From Isoetes engelmannii (Eukaryota; Streptophyta; Lycopodiopsida; Isoetales; Isoetaceae), in NCBI GenBank assembly GCA_011763485.2, contig JAANSK020038910.1:1-28561 (forward strand): a DNA stretch of 28,561 nt. Direction: 5' to 3'. The notes under the pieces were generated by a model. The model did not search any database. It had not been told where the DNA came from and saw nothing but the letters and a program-made list of their open reading frames with translations. The number at the start of each line of letters is the position of its first letter. The first letter of the stretch is position 1. A program made the position numbers and the translations under genes. Shown here in pieces: positions 9,607 to 20,650 of the stretch.

Positions 9607-9691
9607 GAAATTTGAAACTTTTTAAAGGCTGCTTACATAGGCATCATGTTCTTAGCTTATAGTCTTGTTTGATTAGAATATGTAAGATCTG

Positions 9692-9833
9692 GCACACCTT
9701 CATGTCTCGTGTTCTACCTTCAACTACTACGCTAAATCAAAAGTCGTCTACATATTCATTTGGTGCACCTTCATGTCTCGTGTTCTACTTTCAACTACTA
9801 TGCTAAATCATACGACGTCTAGATATTCATTCA
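9692..9833 (+). repeat. 71-bp tandem duplication
   Basis: 9692-9762 and 9763-9833 share CACCTTCATGTCTCGTGTTC, TTTCAACTACTA or CTTCAACTACTA, GCTAAATCA, and CGTCTA or CGTCTAGATATTCATT. A handful of mismatches are present, so this copy is older than the two upstream duplications. Confidence 0.85.
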
Positions 9834-10216
9834 TTTTCTTCTTGCCCCTTCAATAGCAACTTCATGAGGGCAACCTTGTGTACGGCCTTCTAAGCGGATC
9901 ATTTAGCCCAGTTCAAACCTTTCGCATGTTTTTCAAGGGTCCCGGCTGTCTTTTCCCGATCTGATTGCATTGCAGGTCCATTTTTATTGCAGCAATGTTT
10001 TGGGCTTCTCCCGATTTAGATTTTTTTGATATATCTGTTATTAGATTTGAACTTGTATTGTTATAGGATGCTTGTTTTTTGCTTAACTTTTAGTTGTACT
10101 TCTTGTTTTCCAATTACATCGGCTCCAACATATTACCCAATGAATTTCATAAGGAAGGAAGGAAGGAATTTCATAAGGGCAACCCCTTGTAAGACGCCAC
10201 TAGTTTTTACGCGAGT

Positions 10217-10240
10217 TTTTTTTTTTTTTTTTTTTTTAAG
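10217..10240. repeat. Poly-T run
   Basis: About 23 consecutive T residues. They could be the A tail of a retroposed sequence in minus orientation whose body would lie to the right, but no target-site duplication was found. Confidence 0.6.
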
Positions 10241-11214
10241 CACTTTTGCAATTAATTTATTTTCACTGTGTTAGTCCTGTAATATTCTACTATGGGACCA
10301 CTTGCTGCAACTTCAGATCATGGAATAAGATTAAGCAATGGCCATTGTGCAAACTAAACTTCATGGAACTTCTAAATGTAGATTCAACAAATATGAACTG
10401 CAAATATATTTGCAGTCTGCAGTCCGCTTGCTTCTTCCCTATGGCACTGTTTGTGACCAGACTGCAATATACCTAGCAAGAAAAAGAAAAGAGGATGTCT
10501 GATACCACGTGCTGGGTACCTATTCATAAGCATCATCATTTGTCTCTGCCACTAAAAGCAATTTGAAATCTTGGCAGTATAGTGTGTGCAGCACCTGATT
10601 CTCAACTAACCAAAATCATGCATAAAGATATGAAATTTGGTTAGTATAGAGTTGCTATGCTAGATCAGAACTAATGATTGCATGAATATATTGGATCTGA
10701 AGAAAGTATGTCTAAAAAAAGAACAAAATTATGTTCAATGTCTGTCTTCAGAGTTGAAGCTGATCAAAAGGTGCATGTGTATTTCTAGTTAGCTATAGAT
10801 TGTTGCAGGTAATGTTGCATTTCATTTGTAACTATTCTTTCCATTACGATCGGAAAAGGAAGTGCATGCACTATTTATCCTCAATATAAAAAGTTAAGGG
10901 AACCAAAAACCATTACCATTAAAGTATCTATAATGGTTGCAACTATAGAAAGGATAAGACATCAACAATGGTTCTGTCTGAGCATGCAAAAGTACTGGTG
11001 AGATGTGAGGGGGAAGTTGAGAAAAACATATGGGATGCCATTTTTCTTGAACTTTTTGTCTTCCCCCCTTTTTCTATTCGAATATGTTTCTTGGCCAGAA
11101 CTCTAGTCTGAAACTCAAATTCTAGCTCGACTGTAGAAGCAATTCAGTAAACTTGTTTGATGTCCTTGTAGAGGGTCAACATGATCGAATATCTTATTCT
11201 CTAATCTCTCTCTC

Positions 11215-12250
11215 TCTCTGGATGCTAAAATTTTCGCAATCCTCAAACATGGACAGAGATTAATTTGTAGATTCATCTGTGGCCCTCCTGTTGATATTTG
11301 GTCCTCTTTTCTAACTCAACAGTTCTTTCCAAACAATTATTTCATTCAAGAGTACTCCTTTGTCCTTAACTGTGTCGAATTCGACATGAAAATCATTGAT
11401 TCTTGGTTAGAGGAATTTGTGGGCAGCAGAAAAGCCTCAGCTATAGCTACTCGGGTCTTTCGATTGCATTGTGATTGGGCAGAGGAGAAGATAATTGTCA
11501 AGCTACATTCCTTCGTTTAATTGGTTGAATTTTGGTATGGTTCTATATTCTATTTGGTATTTGATCTAGGAATGTTTAGTTACAACAATTTTGCAATGGG
11601 GACGTAATCTAGTCAATTCAATTGGTCAAGGTTGCTTTCTTACCTTCTATTCGCCATTTTTCCCTCTTTCTTTGTTCATTCCCTGTGTTTTCATGTGAAT
11701 TCTTGCCCTTTGTTGATTTCTCATGAGCATTATAATTGCGCATATATGAAGAGCTCGATTAACCTGAATGTTAAAACTTTGCCCTTCCTATACTGTTTTC
11801 TGGCGCTTCAAAAGGAAGATCAAACTTCTCTGCTGTCCAATTTGGAGGACATTTCGTCAAAGCTTTCCAATTTCATTCCCGTTGGAAATTTTCGCGACCT
11901 CTCTCATCTGAAAAAGGGATGCATCCTCTTTATGATATTCCAATCTAGGATAAGTTGTCTAAAGATCCTAGCCTCCTTAGTTTTGTTCCTATGGTCGACC
12001 TGCTACTAATATTCCTCATCCTTATGGGATCCTAAGGTCCACAAATGAGGTGAATTTTGATGCTGTATGGGATGGGATTCTTCAACAAGAGCGGCCTAAC
12101 ATTGCTACTAAACTTACTACAGTCCATGGAATCTGTCCTAATTCCCCTATAATAATGGTCTTTGAGAAAATGAAATGTCTTTCCAATACTGTTGTCATTG
12201 TGAAAGTTAACAAGGCAGGATCAGCATTGAAAAATTTTGGTCTAATTTGA
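11215..12250 (+). pseudogene. Unassigned coding-like segments, possible gene remnant or unrecognised exons
   Basis: Three open stretches follow each other on the plus strand. 11215-11518 has no ATG at its start but is open for about 100 codons and has a natural-looking composition (for example IIDSWLEEFVGSRKASAIAT). 11806-11930 reads SLLSNLEDISSKLSNFIPVG. 12050-12250 encodes 66 residues beginning MNFDAVWDGILQQERPNIAT. Their order and similar composition suggest pieces of one gene. No family was recognised and no set of splice sites joins them convincingly, so a decayed gene and chance both remain possible. Confidence 0.2.
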
Positions 12251-12746
12251 TTTTTCTTCAAAATGCCCATTCTATTATTGTTGTTTACTGGTTAAGCTAT
12301 TCTTATGTTATGGTTGAATATGGAAATCAAAGGTCTGCAAGTTTATTCCTTCAAAGTGGTACTCTTGTTCTATGAAAATGTTCATCTTTCTTTCATTAAA
12401 TGTTACCAATGAGGCCCATGGTTTCACATAGTCTAGGCCTGATATAACATTTGAGTGGATGGTATCAGGGATTTTTCAGCCCTAGAATGTGCGAATATAA
12501 ACGAAAGATGAGTTTTTCTAGGACAATCTGGTGCAGTGTCAATACAAATAATGGTCTTTAGAACCCTGGACAACGTATACGAAAGGGTTTTTACTGAGGG
12601 CATATGACATTGACCTTTACAATGACGTTTGTGGGCAATAGATTTGCATGTTGAGCCTACTTACAACCAACATATGGCATGATGTGCCCTCTCACTTTCT
12701 TGATTCGATAGCCCTAGCCCAGTCGGTTAGAATTTGCTCACTCTCA

Positions 12747-13003
12747 ATTGTTATAGGAACAGAAGACAATAAAGAATACATTTGAGAGTATAAGTTGATA
12801 AGAAAGTACGAGTCATAAGGGATATGAGGAAAGAGGGCCTTATTTCAAATCAAAGATGCACCAAAGTCTTAGAATCACTAAATCGTTATAGCAATAGGAG
12901 ACAATGAAAGAACTAAATTTGAGAGTACAAGTTGATAAGAAGTAGGAGTGATAGGGATATGAGGAAAGAGGGTCTTATTTCAAATCAAAGATGCACCAAT
13001 GTT
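12747..13003 (+). repeat. Tandem duplication of about 135 bp, diverged
   Basis: 12747-12869 and about 12881-13003 share GTTATA, GAAAGA, TTTGAGAGTA, AAGTTGATAAGAA, GATATGAGGAAAGAGGG and TTATTTCAAATCAAAGATGC in the same order. The offset at the 3' blocks is 135 bp. The 3' half is better conserved than the 5' half. Confidence 0.85.
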
Positions 13004-13233
13004 TTATATTCACTTTGAACATCCATTTTGTATCAGCTATCCATTTTAGGTGCTACAGAGTTGACTTCTATGTTGATTGTTGATAACAACAGAAGAAGTA
13101 TACAATGTTTCAACACGAATATTGGTAAAATAATGTGTTTAAATTTTATTTCTTGACTCACCAACAATTCATAAACTCTAAGAAATACAATCTACTTTTT
13201 CGGTGATGAAGGCATCAGGGTCATCAATGAATA

Positions 13234-13394
13234 GCAAACTCGTGTTTCATATGATGTTCATATGGTAGTGAAATAATGCTTACCATAGATACTCTTTCTA
13301 TAGTCTTTTGTAGGTTCAAACTTTGTGTTCATACAATGTTCATATGGTAGTGCAACATGCTTATGAGAGGTACTATTTTTTTAGTCTTCTATAG
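13234..13394 (+). repeat. 81-bp tandem duplication, diverged
   Basis: 13234-13314 and 13315-13394 share TGTTCATATGGTAGTG, the ATGCTTA block, a GATACT or GGTACT block and TAGTCTT in the same order, with scattered mismatches and small gaps. Confidence 0.8.
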
Positions 13395-13838
13395 AAGTCC
13401 TTGCCTTGCCCTTTGAAAGTATGGACTTTTATGCTAAAAAATTGGAGTTTGCATACTCACAGGATAGTATGGGGGACTTAAATATTCAGGAAATGAATTT
13501 CAATAATAATATGTGGTGAAATGGTGGTGAACATAACAACAATGCAGTTGAGATGTAAAAACGATAGGGCATAGACATGTTTGCAACCAGTACATTTTTA
13601 AGGACTTGTTCTTGACAGAAACACACGAACTAACATAAGCTAAATAAACAGATGGTTGGTTGCTGGCACGGTTGGATCAGGGGTCTGTATCAGATCCGTC
13701 TATCGAAACATAATTTACAATATTTTTAAGCTGGGATGTAGCATTTAAAGTTGAGGGATCACTTAACTTTTGCACTTGGAAACGGCAGTGGTATTTTAAT
13801 TCTGATATCGCCAGACCAGATCTGCCAAGGAAGAAATA

Positions 13839-16127
13839 ATGCAGATCCAGAGATGGAGCCTTTGGATGAGGGCAGTTTTTGTTCTGAGTATCTCTTGCAC
13901 AATCTGGGCGGAAACGCATTACTACGACTGGAAGGTATGTATGATTCAAACCCATAAATTGTAACGGAACTTTGGTACTTATCTATGAACTAATTTTATT
14001 GTTCTGTGTGACAGATCGATTACATAACTGCCTCGGCTAACTGTTACAGTAAAACAATTGTAGCAGTAAATGGGCAATCTCCAGGACCTACTGTTCGGGT
14101 GCAGAGAGGAGATCGAATTATTGCAAAAGTCACAAATTATGTCTCAACCAATGTCACCATTCACTGGCAAGCAATTTTCTTCCTGCAGATCCCAATTCAA
14201 CACAAAATCAATGCACTGCCTTACCACTTGAAAATCAAACATATGCACTTATATTAATCCTAACACTGAGCATTCCTATTTGCTGCAGGCATGGAGTTAG
14301 GCAATTGGAATCTCAGTGGTCAGATGGGCCTGCTTATATTACCCAGTGCCCCATCAGAAGAGGCCATTCCTTTACATATAATTTCACTATTCCAGATCAA
14401 GAAGGAACCCTGTTCTGGCATGCTCACATTTCATGGCTTAGAGGTACAGTCTATGGAGCTATAATAATAGATCCTCCGGCGGACCGCCCCGAGGAAGTTA
14501 TGCCATATTCCAAGCCTGATGGAGAACATACCCTTGTGCTAGGTAGTATAATTTTCAAAAATTCTGTTGCATGCAGCTGCCTTTGCAAAGATGTGATTGT
14601 TTATATTATACTTAGCTGAATGGTGGAATGAGGACATTGAGGAAGTAGAGCGCCGCGCCATAATAGCAGGAGTGGCTGCAAATAATTCAAATGCTTATCT
14701 CATCAATGGATTACAAGGGCCCTTCTTCAACTGCTCATCTGCAGGTAAGTGGCTTTTTTTACTCTTTTTTTTTTTCTCTACTTTTTTTAGCTCTAAATTT
14801 GCATTTTCACCTTCAGAGACAACCGAAGTGATGAATGTGGAGCAAGGCAACAAATACCTAATCAGGGTGATAAATAATGCTTTAGAGACTGAGCTATGGT
14901 TGACCATAGCCAATCATAATCTAACAGTGGTAGAAACAGATGCATCTTACACCAAAAGGAGAAAGGTAAGCAGCCTACTGATAGCTCCAGGCCAAACATA
15001 TGGAGTTCTAATAACAACCAACCAAGCAATAGGGCAGTACTACATTGTAATATCTCCATATGAGAGGTCTTCAACACAGGGTGTTCAACAAACACCAGCA
15101 GCAGCCATACTAAGGTACTCTGGATCAGACACTTCTTCAACACCACTTTATCCAAGCTATATTCCAGCCATTAATGACAGTGTATTGGTGGGAGCTTCTC
15201 AGGATTCAATTAGAAGTTTAAATTCAGATGCATTCCCATCTGAAGTGCCAAAAACAGTGGATCTAGACCTTTATATGGTAATATCCCTCAATCTTGAACC
15301 ATGTGTTGTTACCCCAGTGAGCAAGTGCCAGGCTACAACTGCAGGGAACTATAGCCTCGCAAGCTCTCTCAACAATGTAACCTTCAGAGTCCCAAGTGTT
15401 TCCATCCTTCAAGCTTACTACAACTCCAATGGTGGTGGAGGTGGAGTTTACAATGGTGACTTTCCTAAGGAACCCCCCATCCCCTATGACTACACTGGCA
15501 CTCAACTTGACATCTTTGGTCTTGCCTCTACCATGGGTACCAAAGTTGTTAAGATTCCTTTTGGGTCCAACGTACAACTTGTTTTCCAGGGCACTATTAA
15601 CCTCCAACCTGAAGGTCACCCTATGCATCTCCATGGATATGAATTCTACGTCGTCGGCATGGGTAGTGGGAATTATAATGCAGCTAGTGATCCTTCCAAC
15701 TTCAATCTCGTTAATCCTGCAAAGAGGAATACTGTATTAACTACTCGTGCGGGTTGGACTGCTATAAGATGGAGAGCTGACAATCCAGGTAGCCCATATA
15801 GTGGTAGTGGTAGTGTTAGTGTTAGTGTTAATGGTTTTCTATAATATGGGAGAAATGAACAAATTTAGTTGATAAATAATGGAATAATGTGTGGAAGATG
15901 AGAGCATTGGAAGCCTTGCCTTTCTGAGCTTTTTGTGGGAAGGCATACAGACTTGTAGTCTTTGTTTGACATCATTTGATTGTTCAATTATTGCAGGTGC
16001 TTGGCTCTTGCATTGCCACTTCGATGGTCATGTAACCTGGGGAATGGAGATGGTGTTTATTGTTCAGAATGGGAAGCTAGTAAATGAGACACTCCCCGCT
16101 CCTCCCCTTGATCTACCTACCTGCTAG
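13839..16127 (+). CDS. Laccase-family multicopper oxidase 1 (six exons, 577 aa)
   Basis: This is a secreted blue copper oxidase that would couple one-electron oxidation of phenolics to reduction of O2 to water in the cell wall. Exons: 13839-13934, 14015-14166, 14289-14542, 14616-14744, 14817-15788, 15997-16127. The frame runs without a stop to TAG at 16125. The start at 13839 (MQIQRWSLW...) adds nine residues to the ATG at 13866 and matches the MQI start of laccase 2. Either start gives a signal peptide ending near CTIWA. Copper motifs: HWHG at 82-85, WHAH at 126-129, HPMHLHG at 478-484, HCHFDGH at 540-546. The type-1 axial residue is Met551, where most angiosperm laccases have Leu. The N-terminus ([16 protein letters not shown]) recalls ascorbate oxidase, while [10 protein letters not shown] and EWW are laccase-like. 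Length is normal. Intron 2 uses a GC donor. No AATAAA close downstream was seen. Confidence 0.93.
14167..14288 (+). other. Non-canonical GC-AG intron in laccase 1
   Basis: The coding sequence breaks inside the TGG codon of HWHG. The intron must start GCAAGC at 14167 and ends CTGCAG at 14288, because no GT allows the HWHG motif to be read. Laccase 2 has the same intron at the same codon phase with a GT donor (GTTGGC). GC-AG introns are a small known minority spliced by the normal U2 machinery, usually with an otherwise strong donor. Here positions +3 to +5 (AAG) are consensus, but the exon side is TG rather than AG. Confidence 0.8.
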
Positions 16128-18149
16128 AGATGTAAATTACTTGTCGAGCTTGCACATCTGTTTTTCATGAACATTTCAACAGATAGGGTAAGTGATTGCT
16201 TTTGATTTTGAGGTTCAATTATCAGTCATAGTCTCGTGATATACAACACATTCTACGCAATCAGTTTTTCAACTTTGAGGTTCAATTAAAAGTCATTGTC
16301 ACTCCAATTCATAGGCCTAACAACACTAGATTGCTGTTAGGTTTGAGATACATCAATCATACTTTTGTGACATATTATGTACAATCATTTAAATTCGAGT
16401 CGATATAATTCTTTGTTTCAACTATGAGGGTCAATGAAAAGTCGTTTGTCACGTGAATCTATTGACACGTGATTTACAAAATGGACCTTTAACGATAATA
16501 AAAATTGAGTAATGAACATAATGTTCTCAAACAAATATGCAAGGCCTAGGCAACGCAAGGAATACCCACATAAAAAGGTCATATTCAAGGTCGATTTGTA
16601 AATGTTAAAACCTTGGAAAGACCAAATGTTGATTTATAAAAGGGCAAAACCACAGTCTTAGCTTTATGAAAAAGCAAAGATTCAATACTGATGTCAAAAG
16701 GAAAAAGGCTAAATATTGATTTCAAAAAGAAGATAGAGACATAAGGTAGAAAGATGAACCTTTGAAATTTGTTGTGCAAAATTATTCTCCTTGGAGATCG
16801 AGTCAAGAATATACTTTTTGTTTAGCTGTAGCAATAATTAACTATTTAGTCACTTATGGTGGAATAGTCATTATCAACTGGGATCTGGGACTTTGGATGC
16901 CAAGCTTTAAGAGTTACTTGGATTTGCTCAATTGCCATGGGCAGAGAGCAATTTGAACACAGATTTGTCTGCCAAATTGATATCACAGAGCAAAACGGCT
17001 CTCTCAAAAACCCTTCCTTAAAGCATGCAAACAATGCAATCTAAGACATTGTTTTTGGATGCGCTATAATTTTCCCGACTCATTTGGGAGACTAGACAAA
17101 TCTGTGAACCTTGCTCAGTTCAAACGCATATTAAGATATGCAAATTCTAGAAGAAATTGGGGTCTCTTTGGGTTGCCGCCTCATTGAACCTACTCTCATT
17201 GTGAACAAATATTCCTAAAACATTTGCCATTAGCAAATCAATTTTAGTATTTTAAGGCAATATGTTTAGACTATTCGAATATATCATCTAACTATTGGAG
17301 CATGTAATTGTCACGCCAAGAAAATGTGTCCAGGAACAACTATGTCATCAACCAAACATGCAAATAGGTAAGCCTAACAGCACTTTGGAGTCTTCAAGAA
17401 TTAAGCATCACATTTTTTTACTCAATTGAGAAACCACAACCATCAAAATAAGCTTTTCTGGATCTACCAACATGCAAAGGTGTGGGGCACCCCAATAGTT
17501 AATACGTGGCAATTTTTAAAATGTGAAAGCAAAGTTGCTTTCCATTTTGCTTCATGTGCTGGGTACAAGTGTGTTGAGTATAACAAAATGTCAAATAGAC
17601 ATGTGGCAATCCACGAATGGTTAGAATAAATATACAGTGAGTTGCATATCAGCCTCTCGAGTTCAATATGTTCATACAGAAGTATATCCTACTCGTTGCA
17701 TATTTCTTGAGTTGTAAAAATAACAAGATATTAAGTGTCCCACTTTTACGTGCTAATAACCATTGGTTGGCTAGTCACACTATGCAGGAATGTCTGGTTC
17801 CAAGATCATTCCAGTCTCTTACTTACATTCTAGATCTTACTTATATTCCAGAGAAATTACTTGCATTCTACAATTCTTACTCCTATTCCAGTTTCTTAAA
17901 TAAATTTATAGAATTGAATTGTATTATCTTTCATCGTCCATGAAGGCCAATCAGCCTATGGGACATGATATAAGAGTGCAACAAGCGTATTACTGCTCGG
18001 ATTACCACCACCTCCCCCCCTCTCCCCCAAGGTTCTTGACGTAAAATCCGTGGCAGCAATAAGTCTGTTGGCAAGCTGTACAAATACACATGAAAAGTAT
18101 ACACATGTTAGATGGCTGATGGAGGGCATCTCTGAGCTCTTTTGTCCAT
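16128..18149. other. Downstream flank of laccase 1; no gene recognised
   Basis: AT-rich DNA containing degenerate repeats near 16206-16460. A pyrimidine-rich C tract lies at 18012-18030. Open frames at 16585-17943 have no domain content. Confidence 0.35.
16206..16460 (+). repeat. Degenerate repeat, three partial copies
   Basis: Three segments, starting near 16206, 16272 and 16420, share the pattern TTGAGGTTCAATTA or TGAGGGTCAATGAAAAGTC, followed by a GTCA or GTCAC word and an AT-rich tail. The third copy also contains two CACGTGA words in close succession. Confidence 0.45.
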
Positions 18150-20650
18150 CACCTCCTAGATGTATGATCCCAATGATCGCATTGAGGCCGTGTTCAGCAG
18201 GATTTGTAGGGCCTCGTCGGGCCTAAGTAATTGAGCATAGCATACCCGGATCTGAGTGTACGCCGGGCAGCTCTGGAGAGTGTGACTATCATCTTCAATC
18301 GCTCCCAACTGGTAGCACTGACAAAGCCTATCATGGCGTGCCTCCCCAATCGATCTTTCCATTTTAATTCAAAGAGGGTGCGCCCCTGTACAAATGGAGG
18401 TGATGGGTCGACACTTTTTCATGGGCAGTTGGAAACGCAACCGGCGTTGTGGGCCGCGCTCCAGCGTGGGATTGATACAGTGCTTATAATATGTTGTTTT
18501 GGTCTGCTCTAGGGCCCTAGGATCCCAAAGCTTGCTGAGGAAGCAAGTGTCAAGATAGTGCCTTAGGCTATCGCGATCTGCCTCCATTTCTACCTATATG
18601 CACCTTTGTTCTTGGATATTCCATCTGGCCAGCCATTGAGCTCTCTTATCCTTCCAATTGGTCTTGAGGCGCTGCGGTCCCATTGCCATAGTATAGGCCA
18701 GCTTCGGCCATAGCAATGAACTCTTGGAAATAGACTATGTATCAAGGCCTCCTGCAGCAAGATTTGATAGGGCACCGTAGATTTGATTCTGAGTGCTCGT
18801 GCTAAGAAGGCTTCTGCACCTGCTCGAAGTTATTCCAAGTGGCAAGGGATACAACTGGCCCCAGACTTCGACTCCATACAAAAGAACGGGCTCCACCAAT
18901 ACCTTAAGCAGATGCAATTGATGGCCCAATCAAATAATTCAGCCATGTGGCTGTTGTTTTGCATTGCATAGAGAGCTTTCTAGCCTGCCGTCACTTACAA
19001 TCGGATAGAAGTGTTCCAATACAACGTGGAAGGAAATTCTATTTCCAAATACTTATAGGGTGGTGTCACCTCTACATCTTGCCCTAGATAAGTGAATGAA
19101 GGGGGCCTTGGGTGCAGCAGGGATGAGATGAGGACCACTTTTGTCTTGGCTAGATTGACGCGCATGTCCATGGCTCAGCAGAATGCGTCCAAGGCATCTA
19201 GGTGAGACTGCATGTCCTCTGGAGTGTGAGCTAGGAGCTCGACATCATCTGCATATATGAGCTGCCCAATGACCTGGTGCAAAATTTGAAACCCACCACC
19301 CCCATTGCCAATGAGCTGACTTTCTAACTAGTCAATTTAAAGGCCGAACAACATTGGAGAAAGGAGGCATCCCCGGCAAACCCCAATACTACTGATGAAT
19401 GCTTGTCCCGTCGGCTGCATTCAATCGGAGCAACTCTCATACAATTTATATATACACTGCATTCTGTCTATGTGCACATGGATTCCAAGTTGGTGCAATC
19501 TTACCCACAGCTTTTCCCAAGATATAGTGCCAAAAGCCTTCACAAAGTCAACGAAGCAACAATATAGGTCTTGCCGGTTCCTGTTGTCCTCAATTAAAGT
19601 CCGCAACGTGAAGGTATGATCGATGGTTGAGAGTCGGGGCCTGAATCCTGCTTGTGTGAGGGTCTGCACCTCTACTGCCTTTTGCCCATCTGGTCAGCCA
19701 TTGCTCGCGGATGCCAGCTAACAATTTTGCAAATACTGAACTGACCATTATTGTGTGGTAATTAGTTGGGCACTGTTGATCCCTAGCCTTGTAAATGGGG
19801 ACATCCCTGTTTGTGGTCCATTGCTCCAGGAAGCCTTTCTATAGTGCCCGCTTGAACATGCGGGCAGGCTGCCCGCCCACTTGAGCAACTCTGCCTGCAT
19901 ACCGTCCATGTTCGTTGCTTTTCCATTAGCCAGACAATGCAGTCTCTGTATAACATCGTCCTCAGTGATGTTCAATGCCAGGCCGCTCTGCGGCCACTCG
20001 TGTCCTTGGAGGATCATAGAGATCCTGCAAGTAGTGTTCCCATTCTTCAGTAGTGATGTTCCTCACAGGCTGGGCTGGCTTCCGGAGCACCCTGCGCCAA
20101 AATGTTCTAGAATGCCTGCCCAACAAGTAAAACATTTCCCTTTGGTGCTTCGTGGTGTATCTGGCTTTCTTTGCCTTCAAGAGAGTGCGGTAGTGTGTGG
20201 TGGCATGTGGATGCATAGCTGGATCTGTGACTTGGTGGAGCCTCCCTTTGTGTTCCTTGCACTCAGTATCAAACCAGCGGGAAGGTTGTGACCTCTGACT
20301 TTCCTCGAGGGCGGGTTCCTCCAAAACACCTTTCCGTTATAGTTGCAAGTAGCTCAATAAGCTGGTCAGCCTGCTACTCTAGCATGGGGGCCAACAAAAT
20401 CCTTGTCAGGCCATATGTCAGCATAATCCTCTACCTGCTCATAATCCAATCGCAACTAAGGTGTGCAAGAAACCATCGCAGGTGGGGCTATAGCGACCTG
20501 CCAAGCCAGCTTCAGGTAGAGCGGAACGTGATCTGAGTCGGCCTCCTCATCTCGGTTGTATGTGCCATTCGGAAGTAATTAACGAGATACACATCCTGCT
20601 CAGCCACCAACACATAGTCTACCAAGATCCTTTGCCTAGTTCTCATGTCT
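18150..20650 (-). mobile_element. Decayed non-LTR retrotransposon (LINE)
   Basis: Read on the minus strand from right to left, the parts appear in LINE order. The end of the apurinic-type endonuclease has the ADSDHVPLYLKL signature (SDH at 20536-20528). A linker follows (QPSRWFDTECKEHKGRLHQV, near 20290). The reverse transcriptase fingers have QAGFRPRLSTIDHTFTLRTL and CCFVDFVKAF (19660-19530). The catalytic YADD lies within LIYADDVELLAHTPED (codons at 19255-19244). A C-terminal zinc knuckle, CQCYQ...EDDSHTLQSCP, lies near 18330-18270. Many stops and frame changes lie between these blocks, and the endonuclease N-terminus and ORF1 were not found, so the copy is 5'-truncated or badly decayed. 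No poly(A) tail or target duplication is visible. The clade was not assigned; the style recalls LINEs of mosses, ferns and algae more than the common angiosperm L1. Confidence 0.88.

Larger units (their letters stand above)
8818..11214. other. Intergenic, no gene; four tandem duplications
   Basis: No coding region is supported. The stretch holds the tandem duplications listed separately (9113-9833), a GGAA-rich patch and a T23 run near 10217-10240, and a short CT microsatellite near 11205-11219. Confidence 0.4.
12251..13838. other. Upstream flank of laccase 1; no gene recognised
   Basis: AT-rich sequence containing two diverged tandem duplications, listed separately. The last 200 bp before laccase 1 must hold its promoter. 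ATTTAAAG at about 13743 is the nearest TATA-like word, but it is not a convincing TATA box. Confidence 0.35.

Noticed and set aside
12463-12476. Primer-binding-site-like word (TGGTATCAGGG) suggesting a copia LTR junction
   Set aside because: It matches the initiator-tRNA site only partly, and no LTR ending precedes it.
12700-12745. tRNA A-box-like word (TAGCCCAGTCGGTTAGAA), possible SINE head
   Set aside because: No B box (GGTTCGANTCC) follows at the expected distance, and no A tail or target duplication is visible.
14597-15844. Single 415-codon frame through laccase 1 exons 4 and 5
   Set aside because: It reads through intron 4 and into intron 5; the conserved motifs require splicing at 14744/14817 and 15788/15997.
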